Shown here: one piece after another, positions 6,589-14,167 of the stretch
How the letters are laid out: each line of letters starts with the position of its first letter
How positions within the stretch are numbered: the stretch's first letter is position 1
Source: Candidatus Sungiibacteriota bacterium
GTDB taxonomy: Bacteria > Patescibacteriota > Minisyncoccia > Sungbacterales > HO2-52-23
DNA: 32,059 nt
Assembly (NCBI GenBank): GCA_016181585.1
Contig: JACOYX010000008.1
Coordinates: 1-32,059, forward strand
Direction: 5' to 3'
Notes under the pieces: generated by a model
Told to the model about the DNA's origin: nothing
What the model saw: the letters and a program-made list of their open reading frames with translations, nothing else
The model's database searches: none
Program-made: the position numbers and the translations under genes

Positions 6589-7161
6589 TCAAGACTGTTT
6601 GGATTTCTTATATAAAAGCAAAACCCCCGCAACCCCTCCCAATAAATCCATCACCAAGTCACCCAAAACATCATCTATATTCGGCTGGTTGCGGGGGAAT
6701 GCGTACCACTGGCTCAACACACGGTCGGCGATCCACTCAAAAAATTCCCATCCCACCCCGATGAGTGCAACCACCCCTAACACCAAAATCCATGTGTAAA
6801 AAAAGGACCTGCCAGATACTTCCTTCCCAAACACGAGCCATGCCCACATCCCAACCACAAGCCCTCCCCAGAAATGCATCGGGATATCAATCCAAAAAAG
6901 CTTTGGCATATAATAGAGCCCCGAGAGAAGGAGTAGTGCGTTGACTAAAAATAACAACAACGTGAATAATTCCCACCAATCCGTCGCACGCGATTCTTCA
7001 AGCAAGACTAAATCGCGCCGCATAAAAAGAAGCGTGACTGCAAGTGTTACAAGTATAAAAATCCCCGCGCTCCCGCGGCCTGTATATAATGCGGCAAGAG
7101 CGACAAACAATGTTGCCGCTCGTATTGCATGGGAAAATAATTTAAAATAATTGCTCGCCAT
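6589..7161 (-). CDS. Multi-pass membrane protein, DUF2238/YjdF-like
   Basis: 190 residues with about five membrane segments. Conserved polar residues sit at membrane ends: D92 and H96 in DIPMHFWGG, E139 and E142 in GWEFFEWIAD, and D164, D168, D172 in DDVLGDLVMDLLGG. This layout matches the DUF2238 (YjdF) group of inner-membrane proteins, whose function is unknown; the acidic/His set suggests a metal site (inference). It starts 3 bases after the stop of the SIMPL gene and probably shares its mRNA. The gene ends 35 bases before tRNA-Phe. Confidence 0.7.
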   Translation of the reverse strand: MASNYFKLFSHAIRAATLFVALAALYTGRGSAGIFILVTLAVTLLFMRRDLVLLEESRATDWWELFTLLLFLVNALLLLSGLYYMPKLFWIDIPMHFWGGLVVGMWAWLVFGKEVSGRSFFYTWILVLGVVALIGVGWEFFEWIADRVLSQWYAFPRNQPNIDDVLGDLVMDLLGGVAGVLLLYKKSKQS

Positions 7162-7164
7162 TTA

Positions 7165-7995
7165 TTATCTGAATTCGTACATAATCGTAACGTTCGAAAT
7201 GATTTCCTGCTCGCCCGCGCTCACTTCAGGTGTAGCAACATCCCCGCCGCCCGTCCCGCCACCAATACCCGCCTTCGCGCTATAAGCAAAAATAGGATAC
7301 CCTCCTCCAGACTCGGAGAAACCTGTAATGCGCTTTAATTTTACCCCCATATCGCGAGCAATAGTTTCCGCTTTCATTTTTGCATCTTCAATTGCTTTTT
7401 TCCGCGCTTCGGCGTGCACCGCCTCGGGTTTGTCGAAGGTAAAGTTGATTGAGCCCACTTCATTGGCACCGCTTGAAACTATCCCCTCAAGCAAGTCATC
7501 TACCAAATCCAAATTGCGGATTTTTATTTCGATCGTGTGCCGTACATCGTAGGATGCAATTTCCGGCGTCTTTGCCGAACTGCGCACCGAACAAGGTGCA
7601 CCGGGATAACAAGGCGGTTCGGGATAGGTATACTGCGGATATACGGAATATCCGACTGTTTTTATATCCCTCTCCTCAACGCCTTTGCTTTTCAAAAATG
7701 CCATCACCGCATTTGAGCGCTTGGTATTTTCTGCTTGTGCATCCCCTACTTTCTTAGCCTGCGTAAGAACGCTTGCGTTAAAAAGGGCAATGTCCGGCTT
7801 CACCGCAACTTTGCCTTCGCCGGTAACGCTCAACTGCCGTATCTCCTGCACGCCACGAATGTTTTGCGCAGATACAAAATACCAATACGCAAAAGCAAAC
7901 GAACTCAACACAAGCCCGAGCAAAAGAGGCAAAGTCGCCCACCCAAGATATCGTCTTAATTCGGGCCCATCCGACTGCATTGATGTAAACGCCAT
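7165..7995 (-). CDS. SIMPL domain protein (DUF541), membrane-anchored
   Basis: 276 residues. A membrane segment (about 18-42) is followed by the SIMPL/DUF541 domain (PF04402): the start VTGEGKVAVKPDIALFNASV, then ERDIKTVGYSVYPQY, ASYDVRHTIEIKIRNLDLV and a C-terminal VTIMYEFR. The family forms periplasmic or extracytoplasmic oligomers (BP26 of Brucella is a member). A Pro/Cys-rich insert (YPEPPCYPGAPCSV) and a Gly-rich loop (GIGGGTGGG) interrupt the domain. First gene of a two-gene unit with the DUF2238-like gene. No SD. Confidence 0.85.
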   Translation of the reverse strand: MAFTSMQSDGPELRRYLGWATLPLLLGLVLSSFAFAYWYFVSAQNIRGVQEIRQLSVTGEGKVAVKPDIALFNASVLTQAKKVGDAQAENTKRSNAVMAFLKSKGVEERDIKTVGYSVYPQYTYPEPPCYPGAPCSVRSSAKTPEIASYDVRHTIEIKIRNLDLVDDLLEGIVSSGANEVGSINFTFDKPEAVHAEARKKAIEDAKMKAETIARDMGVKLKRITGFSESGGGYPIFAYSAKAGIGGGTGGGDVATPEVSAGEQEIISNVTIMYEFR

Positions 7996-8287
7996 AAAAA
8001 ATAATGTTAGCTTATAATTAATCTTTACCTATGAGACGCGACAAGAGGAGAAAACATACAAGAGCCGCTTAATAACCGCCCCTATAATGAGCTCCCTCGC
8101 GCAAAGTGTATAGTTACAGCACCACAAGTTACTTATGGTGGGTTTGGTTGAAGAAATCCGAACCTTTTTTGAACGGAATTGATTGCGCGCTTCGCGCGCC
8201 AAACTGAACACTCGGGCGGGCAAAAAGGAAGGGGGTTGGGGGAAAGGAATTTTTGCCCGCCCTCGCTTTCCGCCGCCGAAAAACATT
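7996..8287. other. Intergenic region without supported genes
   Basis: About 290 bp. A minus-strand 95-residue frame here has composition unlike a protein (Cys/Arg-rich, no domain) and is not accepted. A GCGCG/CGCGC hairpin lies near 8189-8203. GC content is locally higher than in flanking DNA. Confidence 0.4.
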
Positions 8288-8680
8288 TCAAATATACCAA
8301 AGAATAAACAGTACATAAATTAGAATCGCCGCGAAACCAATGAATAAAACTCCCGCGATTTTTCTATAATAATGCTTTCCATCAGCCTTAGTTTTAAAAA
8401 AATTTTATGCCGCCAAAAATAAAGAGAAAAATGGCCAATAAGAAAGCGGTGATACCCCTGTAGTCTAAGAAAAAAGCCATCCAATAAAAACTAGCACAGT
8501 GAGAGAATAAATGATAAAAACAACGATATGGTCTCCAATAAAATATACAAAAGGGGTGAAAAGCAGAAAAATAGACAGAAATGCAAGCGCCGCAACAATT
8601 CTTATGAGCGTTCTTATTGTAAGGAATTTCTCGGAGCTTGAATCTTGTTGGATTATTTGTGTTGGGAATTTAACTGTAAT
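8288..8680 (-). pseudogene. Membrane protein gene broken by two compensating frameshifts
   Basis: Three consecutive minus-strand pieces in alternating frames form one hydrophobic protein. Piece 1 begins near VKFPTQIIQQ and runs to LVFIGWLFS; piece 2 has FLDYRGITAFLLAIFLFIF; piece 3 has KTKADGKHYYRKIAG and ends VLFILWYI at stop 8288-8290. The breaks are at a 6-T run (one T short) and a 7-T run (one T too many), so net frame is kept: 393 nt, 131 codons. The likely start overlaps the upstream stop as TAATT, where TAATG would be normal. Either a decayed gene or homopolymer errors in the assembly. Family not recognised. Confidence 0.6.
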
Positions 8681-9360
8681 TAATAACCTGATCCCAATTT
8701 CAAATCTTCAAATCTTTTGCCATCTAGGTAGTAACTTGCATATTTCAAAAACCCAACCCAAACAAGAGCCTTTCTTTCATTCTTGTCCTCAACGACCAAA
8801 TAAGTTTTTGAAGGTGCGCCAATGAATCCATCCCCTTCTATTAAAGGCTTGTTACGAAAGTAATTCACTATAACAAATCTTTCATTTTGCGGAATATCAG
8901 ATAGCTGCTTATCTCTGGGGCTTGCATCGCTCCACCAAATTTCACGCCCAACACTCTTAGATATTACACATGATGATGAACGCACAAATGACAGATCCTC
9001 AACGTATACCATGGGCGAATTCCATATGATCTCTGCCCCTTCAAGTGATTGAGGTAAGACGAGCTCTTGTTTCAAATCCGAGCATTTTTGCCCCATAAAG
9101 ATACTAACAAGAACAAGAACCCCTACGCCACCGAAAAGAAAAGCTTTTACAACATAACTTAAGCGTTCTGAGCGTACTAAAATCCACAACACTATCCCAG
9201 AAAATATTCCCGCAACTCCCCAAATAAAAAACTGCAGTCTGCCTGCCACAAATTCCGATGATATTGTAAATCCGAGTCCAGATATAAGAAAACCGGCCAG
9301 CATTAATGGAATCGAAAGTATAAGAAGTAAGTACCTTATGGCATTTTTTGTTGGAGCCAT
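8680..9360 (-). CDS. Membrane protein of unknown function
   Basis: 226 residues. Three membrane segments fill the N-terminal half (about 9-32, 42-62 and 72-90), followed by a soluble domain of about 130 residues with FVIVNYFRNKPLIEGDGF and TYLVVEDKNERKALVWVGFLKY, a beta-rich pattern. Two cysteines (CSDLK and SSSCVI) lie in the soluble part. No family recognised. The stop codon overlaps the presumed start of the broken membrane-protein gene, so the two were probably one operon. Confidence 0.65.
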   Translation of the reverse strand: MAPTKNAIRYLLLILSIPLMLAGFLISGLGFTISSEFVAGRLQFFIWGVAGIFSGIVLWILVRSERLSYVVKAFLFGGVGVLVLVSIFMGQKCSDLKQELVLPQSLEGAEIIWNSPMVYVEDLSFVRSSSCVISKSVGREIWWSDASPRDKQLSDIPQNERFVIVNYFRNKPLIEGDGFIGAPSKTYLVVEDKNERKALVWVGFLKYASYYLDGKRFEDLKLGSGY

Positions 9361-9395
9361 ATTTTAAATTATAACATTATTTTGTTAAAAAAATA

Positions 9396-9499
9396 TTACC
9401 ATCCTATCAGTTCATCAAAACTAATCCCAAGGGCTTTCACAATTTTCCTCAAGGTATCCAAAGTGGGATTTTGATTTTTTCCTCCCTCAAGTGAATTTT
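9396..9499 (-). pseudogene. 3' remnant of an HTH_3 (Cro/C1-type) regulator
   Basis: About 34 codons with no start. The translation includes SLEGGKNQNPTLDTLRKIVK followed by ALGISFDELIGW and a stop, which matches the second half of Cro/C1-type HTH domains (usual pattern SrIErGkrnPsLdTLekIakALgvsldELl). It begins exactly at the 3' end of tRNA-Leu(GAG), so the upstream half of the gene has been replaced by or lost next to the tRNA. Confidence 0.65.
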
Positions 9500-9581
9500 G
9501 CGCGGGAGAGGACTCGAACCTCCATGGGGTTACCCCCGCTACCACCTCAAGGTAGTGCGTCTGCCGTTTCGCCACCCGCGC
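9499..9581 (-). tRNA. tRNA-Leu(GAG)
   Basis: Acceptor GCGCGGG with CCCGCGC, anticodon stem-loop CTACC-TTGAGGT-GGTAG, anticodon GAG, a long variable arm (AGCGGGGGTAACCCCAT), T loop TTCGAGT, discriminator A, no encoded CCA. Its 3' end touches the HTH remnant. Confidence 0.94.
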
Positions 9582-9642
9582 ATAATGTTCGTATTATACA
9601 CAAGACGCCTAATATTATCAATCATGAATAAGAGCTACTGTG

Positions 9643-9676
9643 CGATAAAAAACCGCCCGACAATCGGGGGTTTTAT
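9643..9676 (-). terminator. Intrinsic terminator of the rplS operon
   Basis: On the minus strand AAACCCCCGA and TCGGGCGGTTT pair around TTG and are followed by a T run. The rplS stop codon (9673-9675) lies inside the upstream stem. Confidence 0.8.
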
Positions 9677-10083
9677 TTTTCTTCCGCTTTTTCTTCAGCC
9701 GGAGCTTCTTTTTCTTTTGGCGGGCGTTCGTTGATGATCGCTTTCATTTTGCGGCGCACTTCGCGAGCCGCTTTATCGCGAATATAATAAAGTTTTGCGC
9801 GACGCACGTTGGCACGGCGCAATACCTCTATTTTAGTAGTCAAAGGAGAATGCAAAGGGAAAATCCGCTCAACACCAATACCATCCACCACCCGGCGCAC
9901 AGTAAAAGTCGCGGAAATGCCGGTTCCGTGTTTTCGCGCAATCACAATACCCTCAAACGATGTCGAACGCTCTTTTTCCCCTTCTTTGATTTTCTGCGTT
10001 ACTTTCACCGTATCCCCCGTTCTGAATTCAGGCATATTGGCACGCATATTCGCTTGTTCAATAGAAGTCGCTGGCATATTCAC
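9673..10083 (-). CDS. rplS: 50S ribosomal protein L19
   Basis: 136 residues. L19 lies at the 30S-50S interface. Diagnostic stretches: [57 protein letters not shown] and [20 protein letters not shown] Lys/Glu/Pro/Ala-rich tail ([16 protein letters not shown]) extends past the usual end. It is last in the operon read sigma factor, membrane protein, RluA-type synthase, rplS, and is followed at once by a terminator. The start could be M1 or M3; no SD decides. Confidence 0.97.
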   Translation of the reverse strand: MNMPATSIEQANMRANMPEFRTGDTVKVTQKIKEGEKERSTSFEGIVIARKHGTGISATFTVRRVVDGIGVERIFPLHSPLTTKIEVLRRANVRRAKLYYIRDKAAREVRRKMKAIINERPPKEKEAPAEEKAEEK

Positions 10084-10091
10084 AGACTATA

Positions 10092-10820
10092 TCAAAAAAG
10101 CTGTTTTTCTGCAAGAGCAAAGTCCTGCGGCAATTCAGCTTCAAAAGTAAACCGCCTCCCCTCAGGATAGCTAAACGAAAGCGAAGAAGCATGCAAGAGT
10201 TGACGCGAGCATCCTTCCGGACAGCAAACATTTTTCCCGCCATAGAGCGAATCACAAGCTATCGGATGGCCAATCGTTTTCATATGCACGCGAATTTGAT
10301 GCATCCTGCCGGTTTTCGGCTTAAGTTCCACAAGCGAATACTGATCCGACAATTTCAGCACAGAATAAAGGGTTACCGCCTCCCGCGCTCCTCGTATCCG
10401 ATTACTCCCCTGCACTGCGCCGCGCTTTAAGGGGTTATTCACCGATCGCCCGATAGCATAAGAAATAATACCTTCTTTATTTTTCACCCTGCCGCACACA
10501 ATCGCCCAATATGTCTTCTCCACCTGCCGCGTTTGAAAAAGCGTTTTAAGCGCTAAAAATGCCGCCTGATTGCGCGCCACAACCATAACACCCGAAGTAT
10601 TTTTATCAAGCCGATGCACAATACCCGGACGGTGCTCCGGATCATCTCCCACCGTCTTCACTTCAGGAAACGCATCCAAAAGAAAATCCACGAGCGTGGA
10701 TTCTTGTTCTCCTTTTTTTTCTTTATGCGGATCAAGCGATCCATGCACCGAAATTCCGGGAGGTTTATTGACGATAATCAGATTTTCATCTGAATATATA
10801 ATCTCAATGTGTGCCGACAT
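10092..10820 (-). CDS. RluA-family RNA pseudouridine synthase
   Basis: 242 residues. It should convert specific uridines in 23S rRNA (or tRNA) to pseudouridine. The catalytic motif is HRLDKNTSG (69-77), with D72 the nucleophile. Other family blocks are IIYSDENLIIVNKPPGISVH, LVELKPKTGRMHQIRVHM and GHPIACDSLYGG. There is no N-terminal S4 domain, so the protein resembles RluA and RluC-core lengths more than full RluD; the target cannot be read from the sequence. It ends 8 bases before rplS begins, consistent with joint expression of ribosome-related genes. Confidence 0.9.
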   Translation of the reverse strand: MSAHIEIIYSDENLIIVNKPPGISVHGSLDPHKEKKGEQESTLVDFLLDAFPEVKTVGDDPEHRPGIVHRLDKNTSGVMVVARNQAAFLALKTLFQTRQVEKTYWAIVCGRVKNKEGIISYAIGRSVNNPLKRGAVQGSNRIRGAREAVTLYSVLKLSDQYSLVELKPKTGRMHQIRVHMKTIGHPIACDSLYGGKNVCCPEGCSRQLLHASSLSFSYPEGRRFTFEAELPQDFALAEKQLF

Positions 10821-10834
10821 CGGAAGACCGAATA

Positions 10835-11218
10835 TTATTTAATCTTGCTAAAATAGTTCGCCCGCACGAGGATAAAGCGAAGCATGCCTTGTGTAAGGTG
10901 GCGTACAATAAGCGCTAAAAGCACCGCGAAACCAAGCGCCAGTATTTTAGTGAGCACCGGAGCGTTGGTAAATGCGGAGATGACAAACGAGAGAATCCCG
11001 CTCGGGTTATTGAAGAGCACATTGGTTCCGTTTTCAAAAATACGCTGTAAAAACACCGCTTGGCCAAGTTGATACAGCACTGCGGCAATTACGGCAATTT
11101 CAAGAAAAAGCACCGGCAAAAGCTTGCGGAAAAGCCAAACGCGGTAAATTTGGCGCATCATTTCGCCTCGAAAACGGGGCGCTCCTGCAATATTGGCTGG
11201 TGGTGTTGTGGTTTCCAT
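10835..11218 (-). CDS. Small membrane protein of unknown function
   Basis: 127 residues. Two membrane segments, about 33-52 (LLPVLFLEIAVIAAVLYQLG) and 88-107 (VLTKILALGFAVLLALIVRH), joined by a polar loop, with a basic C-terminal tail RANYFSKIK. The N-terminus is Thr/Pro-rich. No family recognised. It lies between the sigma factor and the pseudouridine synthase genes; a membrane partner for the sigma factor, such as an anti-sigma protein, is possible from position but no anti-sigma domain is visible. Confidence 0.65.
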   Translation of the reverse strand: METTTPPANIAGAPRFRGEMMRQIYRVWLFRKLLPVLFLEIAVIAAVLYQLGQAVFLQRIFENGTNVLFNNPSGILSFVISAFTNAPVLTKILALGFAVLLALIVRHLTQGMLRFILVRANYFSKIK

Positions 11219-11264
11219 ACAAATATATTCTTCGAGCTTGTCCTAAACCCGTCCGGGACGGACT

Positions 11265-11303
11265 AGTGTCGAGAAAATTTCTTAATTTCAGAGGTATGTT
11301 ATC
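11265..11303. repeat. Degenerate fragment of the interspersed repeat
   Basis: On the plus strand this stretch contains AAATTTCTTAATTTCAGAG, close to AAATTTCTTAATTTAGAG inside the element at 18148-18329. Only about 25 bases match, so this is a weak call. Confidence 0.35.
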
Positions 11304-11320
11304 AACAAACTCAAGCAATA

Positions 11321-11914
11321 CTATATTATTTGATCATTTATCTTCCTAAACATACGTTTGGCGCGGAAAAGCCTCATTTTGAGCGTGGGAATCGAGATAT
11401 TTTCTTCCTCCGCAATCTTTTGGTACGACTTGTCCTCCAGATAATACCGCCGCAAAACGCTTTGCAGGTGAGCTGGCATCTCTTGAAGCACTGCCTCCAC
11501 TGAAGCTTTGGCATCGGCCGCAAATGCAATGCGCATCTCCCCAGGCTCTTCCTCCCCCCTTTGAAACATCGCAGGATCGTCGGAAAGCACTTCTCCCCGC
11601 TTCAACTTCCGGTAGTGGGTAATCGCCGTATTGATCGCCACTTTATACGCCCACGACTTAAACTCTATCCCCTCCATTTTTACAAATTTGTCGGCGTTTT
11701 TATATATTTTTACAAAGGCTTCCTGCACAATATCTTCCGCCTCCTCGCGGCTTTTCACCACACGCCACGCCGCACGCATCAAAGGCTCTTGATAGCGCTC
11801 CACAATCACTTCAAAAAGCGCGGGCTCTTTCAGCGATTCCCGCAAAATCTCTTCATCTTTTTTCCCTTCAATATCGAATGGGGCTTTTTCTCCGTCGTGA
11901 AGATAAGAGGACAT
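11321..11914 (-). CDS. ECF-type RNA polymerase sigma factor
   Basis: 197 residues. Region 2 is clear: FEVIVERYQEPLMRAAWRVV, then the core-binding motif AEDIVQEAFVKIYKNADKF and FKSWAYKVAINTAITHYRK. Region 4 is clear: LQEMPAHLQSVLRRYYLED followed by the helix-turn-helix SYQKIAEEENISIPTLKMRLFRAKRM. Region 3 is absent, as in extracytoplasmic-function sigma factors. First gene of the operon ending in rplS. Ahead of the start, a minus-strand TGCATATTAT resembles an extended -10. The regulon is unknown. Confidence 0.93.
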   Translation of the reverse strand: MSSYLHDGEKAPFDIEGKKDEEILRESLKEPALFEVIVERYQEPLMRAAWRVVKSREEAEDIVQEAFVKIYKNADKFVKMEGIEFKSWAYKVAINTAITHYRKLKRGEVLSDDPAMFQRGEEEPGEMRIAFAADAKASVEAVLQEMPAHLQSVLRRYYLEDKSYQKIAEEENISIPTLKMRLFRAKRMFRKINDQII

Positions 11915-12280
11915 AAAAAGCTATTCAATGTCAAAAACCGCATAGGTACCTATTAAAACTCATAATATGCATACATGGTTTCGAAATAATAGAAATACTA
12001 TTGAATATTGAATAGCGTCTGCACCATACAATATTTTTACAAAATTTACAAGGACATCTTGGTCAACGCCGCTTTGCGGATAGCCTGTTTATAAAAATAA
12101 AAAGGGCGGTGAAGGCTTCCGTCACATGCACGGCCTTAGCCGCGAATTCTTCGAGCTCTCGGCCGTTGATCACATTTTTTCCACGGTAGGGAATATTATA
12201 AAAGCCAACGGGACTCCTTCTCCCCCGCGCTCCGCACGATTTGAATACAAATCGGCCTCACGCTCCTCCAAAGCCTGGGT
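11915..12280. other. Intergenic region without supported genes
   Basis: About 365 bp. A 10-bp inverted repeat GCTATTCAAT/ATTGAATAGC lies at about 11925 and 12010. Two overlapping minus-strand frames between about 12080 and 12300 read like protein in part (one has FYNIPYRGKNVINGRELEEF) but neither has a start, and the longer one is read through tRNA-Asp. They may be relics. Confidence 0.4.
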
Positions 12281-12312
12281 TTTTAAAACGTGAAGCAGTT
12301 CACGTTTTAAAA
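12281..12312. other. Perfect 14-bp hairpin
   Basis: TTTTAAAACGTGAA, loop GCAG, TTCACGTTTTAAAA: a perfect stem with A/T tracts on both sides, so it could terminate on either strand. It lies downstream of tRNA-Asp and its own terminator; a second-stage terminator or relic of the lost gene. Confidence 0.6.
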
Positions 12313-12340
12313 TACCCTTCGAGTCCCCTTCGTATATCCA

Positions 12341-12386
12341 GAATAAATATAAAACACCCGAAAATACGGGCGTTTTATATTTATTC
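12341..12386 (-). terminator. Long terminator hairpin fused to tRNA-Asp
   Basis: 20-bp arms (12341-12360 and 12367-12386) with a 6-base loop. The only imperfect pair is G-U in minus-strand RNA but A-C on the plus strand, which points to minus-strand function. The stem begins with the tRNA discriminator position, leaving no 3' trailer outside the hairpin. Confidence 0.8.
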
Positions 12387-12459
12387 GGAGCCGACGGGAC
12401 TCGAACCCGCAACCTCATCCGTGACAGGGATGCGATCTAACCAATTGATCTACGGCTCC
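12386..12459 (-). tRNA. tRNA-Asp(GUC)
   Basis: Acceptor GGAGCCG with CGGCTCC, discriminator G (an aspartate identity base), anticodon stem-loop CATCC-CTGTCAC-GGATG giving GTC, T loop TTCGAGT. No encoded CCA. It lies 13 bases downstream of the pyrH stop on the same strand. Confidence 0.95.
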
Positions 12460-12472
12460 AATATATTTTTTA

Positions 12473-13189
12473 TTACTTGATCTCCGAACCTATTTTCTCT
12501 CCCAAGACCAGTTTTTTCAGATTATCCTTCTTAAATACGTTGAATACTATTACCGGCACCTTATTCTCCATGGAAAGAGTGACTGCTGTCAAGTCCATCA
12601 CGCGAAGGCCTTGTTGTACCAATTCGAGCGGATTGATTTCAGAAAGCAGTTTAGCGTCTTTTTTCAGTTTTGGATCGGCGGAATAAATCCCTTCCACGTT
12701 TGTTGCCTTGAGCAAAACATTCGCGTGTATCTCCGAAGCGCGTAGGGCAGATGCGGTATCGGTGGAAAAATACGGGCTTCCGGTACCCGCCGCAAAAATC
12801 ACAATTCTTCCTTTTTCAAGATGGCGTATTGCCCTACGGCGGATGAATGGCTCCCCTATTTCCACCATGGTAATGGCGCTTAAAACGCGCGTAAAGAGCC
12901 CCAGTTTTTCAAACGTGCTTTGGAGTGCGAGAGCGTTGATCATCGTCCCGAGCATTCCCATATAGTCGGCGGTAGCGCGGTCGATGCCAATTTGGGAAAG
13001 TTTTTCCCCGCGGATAAAATTTCCTCCGCCGATCACTATAGCGATTTCACAGCCCAGATCGTGGATGGTTTTTACTTCTTTCGCGATATATTCAGCGGCT
13101 TCGATATCAATACCAAAAGCCCCTTTTCCACCCAGCGTTTCTCCGGAAAGCTTCAAAAGTATTCGTTTCCATGATGGTGTTTTTTCCAT
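12473..13189 (-). CDS. pyrH: UMP kinase
   Basis: 238 residues from the chosen start. PyrH phosphorylates UMP to UDP with ATP in pyrimidine nucleotide synthesis. Amino-acid kinase fold motifs: WKRILLKLSGETLGG, EIAIVIGGGNFIRG, RATADYMGMLGTMINALALQ, RIVIFAAGTGSPYFSTDTA and LLKATNVEGIYSADPKLKKD. An ATG seven codons upstream is possible, but ATG at 13189 fits better: it is 1 base after the stop of the 46-residue ORF (TAA-T-ATG), a coupling arrangement, and the protein then starts MEKTPSWKRILLK as in homologues. Confidence 0.96.
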   Translation of the reverse strand: MEKTPSWKRILLKLSGETLGGKGAFGIDIEAAEYIAKEVKTIHDLGCEIAIVIGGGNFIRGEKLSQIGIDRATADYMGMLGTMINALALQSTFEKLGLFTRVLSAITMVEIGEPFIRRRAIRHLEKGRIVIFAAGTGSPYFSTDTASALRASEIHANVLLKATNVEGIYSADPKLKKDAKLLSEINPLELVQQGLRVMDLTAVTLSMENKVPVIVFNVFKKDNLKKLVLGEKIGSEIK

Positions 13190-13190
13190 A

Positions 13191-13331
13191 TTACGGAGAC
13201 GGCTTAACATGTTTAAAAAATTCTATTTGCCGCAATCGTGCTTTTGCTTCTTTTAGCGTCTTATATGATCCGAACGATCTGCCGGTTTTTTCTGAAAACA
13301 CCGCATATTTCCCTTTGATTTTTTTAATCAT
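13191..13331 (-). CDS. 46-residue basic protein coupled to pyrH
   Basis: Starts MIKKIKGKYAVFSEKTGRSF, continues GSYKTLKEAKARLRQIEFFK and ends HVKPSP. It has a short beta hairpin-like start followed by an amphipathic helix, with 12 Lys/Arg. Small proteins with the pattern YAVxSE-TGK--G-YKT--EAKKRL-QIE-FK occur in CPR and phage genomes, to my recollection, without assigned function. The stop lies 1 base from the pyrH start. Too short for usual ORF cutoffs, but codon use and coupling support it. Confidence 0.65.
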   Translation of the reverse strand: MIKKIKGKYAVFSEKTGRSFGSYKTLKEAKARLRQIEFFKHVKPSP

Positions 13332-13370
13332 ATAAAAATTACACCATCAAGACAGCGTGATTATCATTAA

Positions 13371-13442
13371 TGCCTCCGGGTAGAGTCGAACCACCTTCTG
13401 GACGTTATGAGTGTCCCGTTCTAACCGTTGAACTACGGAGGC
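13371..13442 (-). tRNA. tRNA with CAU anticodon (elongator Met or Ile2)
   Basis: Acceptor GCCTCCG with CGGAGGC, discriminator A, anticodon loop CTCATAA. The anticodon stem GGACA/CGTCC has an A31-C39 mismatch. The T arm contains GGTTCGACTC. It lacks initiator features, and the initiator candidate is at 19958-20028, so this one is elongator tRNA-Met, or tRNA-Ile whose C34 is made lysidine by TilS. I cannot decide between them. Confidence 0.88.
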
Positions 13443-13523
13443 AAACACACTAAATACACTTATTATATAAAAATTACACTATTTGTAAATACTTAATTTA
13501 CTTGATTTTATGTTATACGACCG

Positions 13524-13575
13524 AATAAAAATCCGGCAAATATGCGCGATAGCGCATATTTGCCGGATTTTTATT
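13524..13575 (-). terminator. 24-bp perfect terminator hairpin of the Nudix operon
   Basis: Arms 13524-13547 and 13552-13575 are exact reverse complements with loop GATA and end in an A/T tract. The Nudix gene stop codon (13574-13576) overlaps the arm. Confidence 0.82.
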
Positions 13576-14119
13576 ATTTAATTCCTCTTTGCCGCGCTAT
13601 TGCCGCAACAGCCAAGATATCCAAACTGAATAAAATATCTTCAGGAAGATTGTGATAAAAATCCAGTAGCCCGTCTAGCGGCACCTCTATCACTTCCAAG
13701 TCTTCGGTATCGTCTCCCTCCACATGATCCGCCACTTTTTCCAAATCAGTTGCGATAAAAGTAAAGTTGAGATTGCGGGAAAGAGTGGCGCCACGCGGGC
13801 GCAAGGGTATGAAATTTTTTGCACGATACCCTGTTTCCTCAAGAAGCTCACGCTTTGCAGTCTCAAGCTCGTCTTCGCCTTTTTTGTCGATAAGTCCCGC
13901 AGGCATTTCGATAACATACTTTTCGATCGGCACGCGATAGTTTTTTATGAGAACGGCTTTTTGGTCGCGAGTTATGGGAAAAATAAATGCGGCATTGTGG
14001 CGCTCTACCCATTCCCAATATTTCGTATTGCCTGCTTTATCCAAAAATTCCGTTTGCCAGACGCTTATAAATTTGCCGACAAAAATTTTTGTTTTTTCTT
14101 TGATAACGAATTTGGCCAT
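13574..14119 (-). CDS. Nudix hydrolase, ADP-ribose pyrophosphatase type
   Basis: 181 residues. The Nudix box is in AGLIDKKGEDELETAKRELL followed by EETGY: R-E-L-x-E-E-x-G is intact, with the E seven residues before R. The glycine is six rather than five residues before that E, a one-residue insertion (KKG). The layout VERHNAAFIFPI, VLIKNYRVPIEKYVIEMPAGL fits the NudF/ADP-ribose pyrophosphatase group, which cleaves nucleotide-sugars into AMP and a sugar phosphate. Last gene of the operon DUF4382, 83-residue protein, Nudix. No SD. Confidence 0.88.
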   Translation of the reverse strand: MAKFVIKEKTKIFVGKFISVWQTEFLDKAGNTKYWEWVERHNAAFIFPITRDQKAVLIKNYRVPIEKYVIEMPAGLIDKKGEDELETAKRELLEETGYRAKNFIPLRPRGATLSRNLNFTFIATDLEKVADHVEGDDTEDLEVIEVPLDGLLDFYHNLPEDILFSLDILAVAAIARQRGIK

Positions 14120-14167
14120 AAGATCACAATGAAAAACCGCCCGAGCGATTTTTCGTTAATATAACTA

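Noticed and set aside
8029-8316. 95-residue minus-strand frame between the SIMPL gene and the broken membrane gene
   Set aside because: Composition (Cys, Arg, Pro) and lack of any domain, and it overlaps the end of the broken gene in another frame.
12170-12418. 82-residue minus-strand frame starting MRLRVRVPSAPNKYKT
   Set aside because: Its start is translated from tRNA-Asp and its terminator; the rest might be a relic but has no own start.
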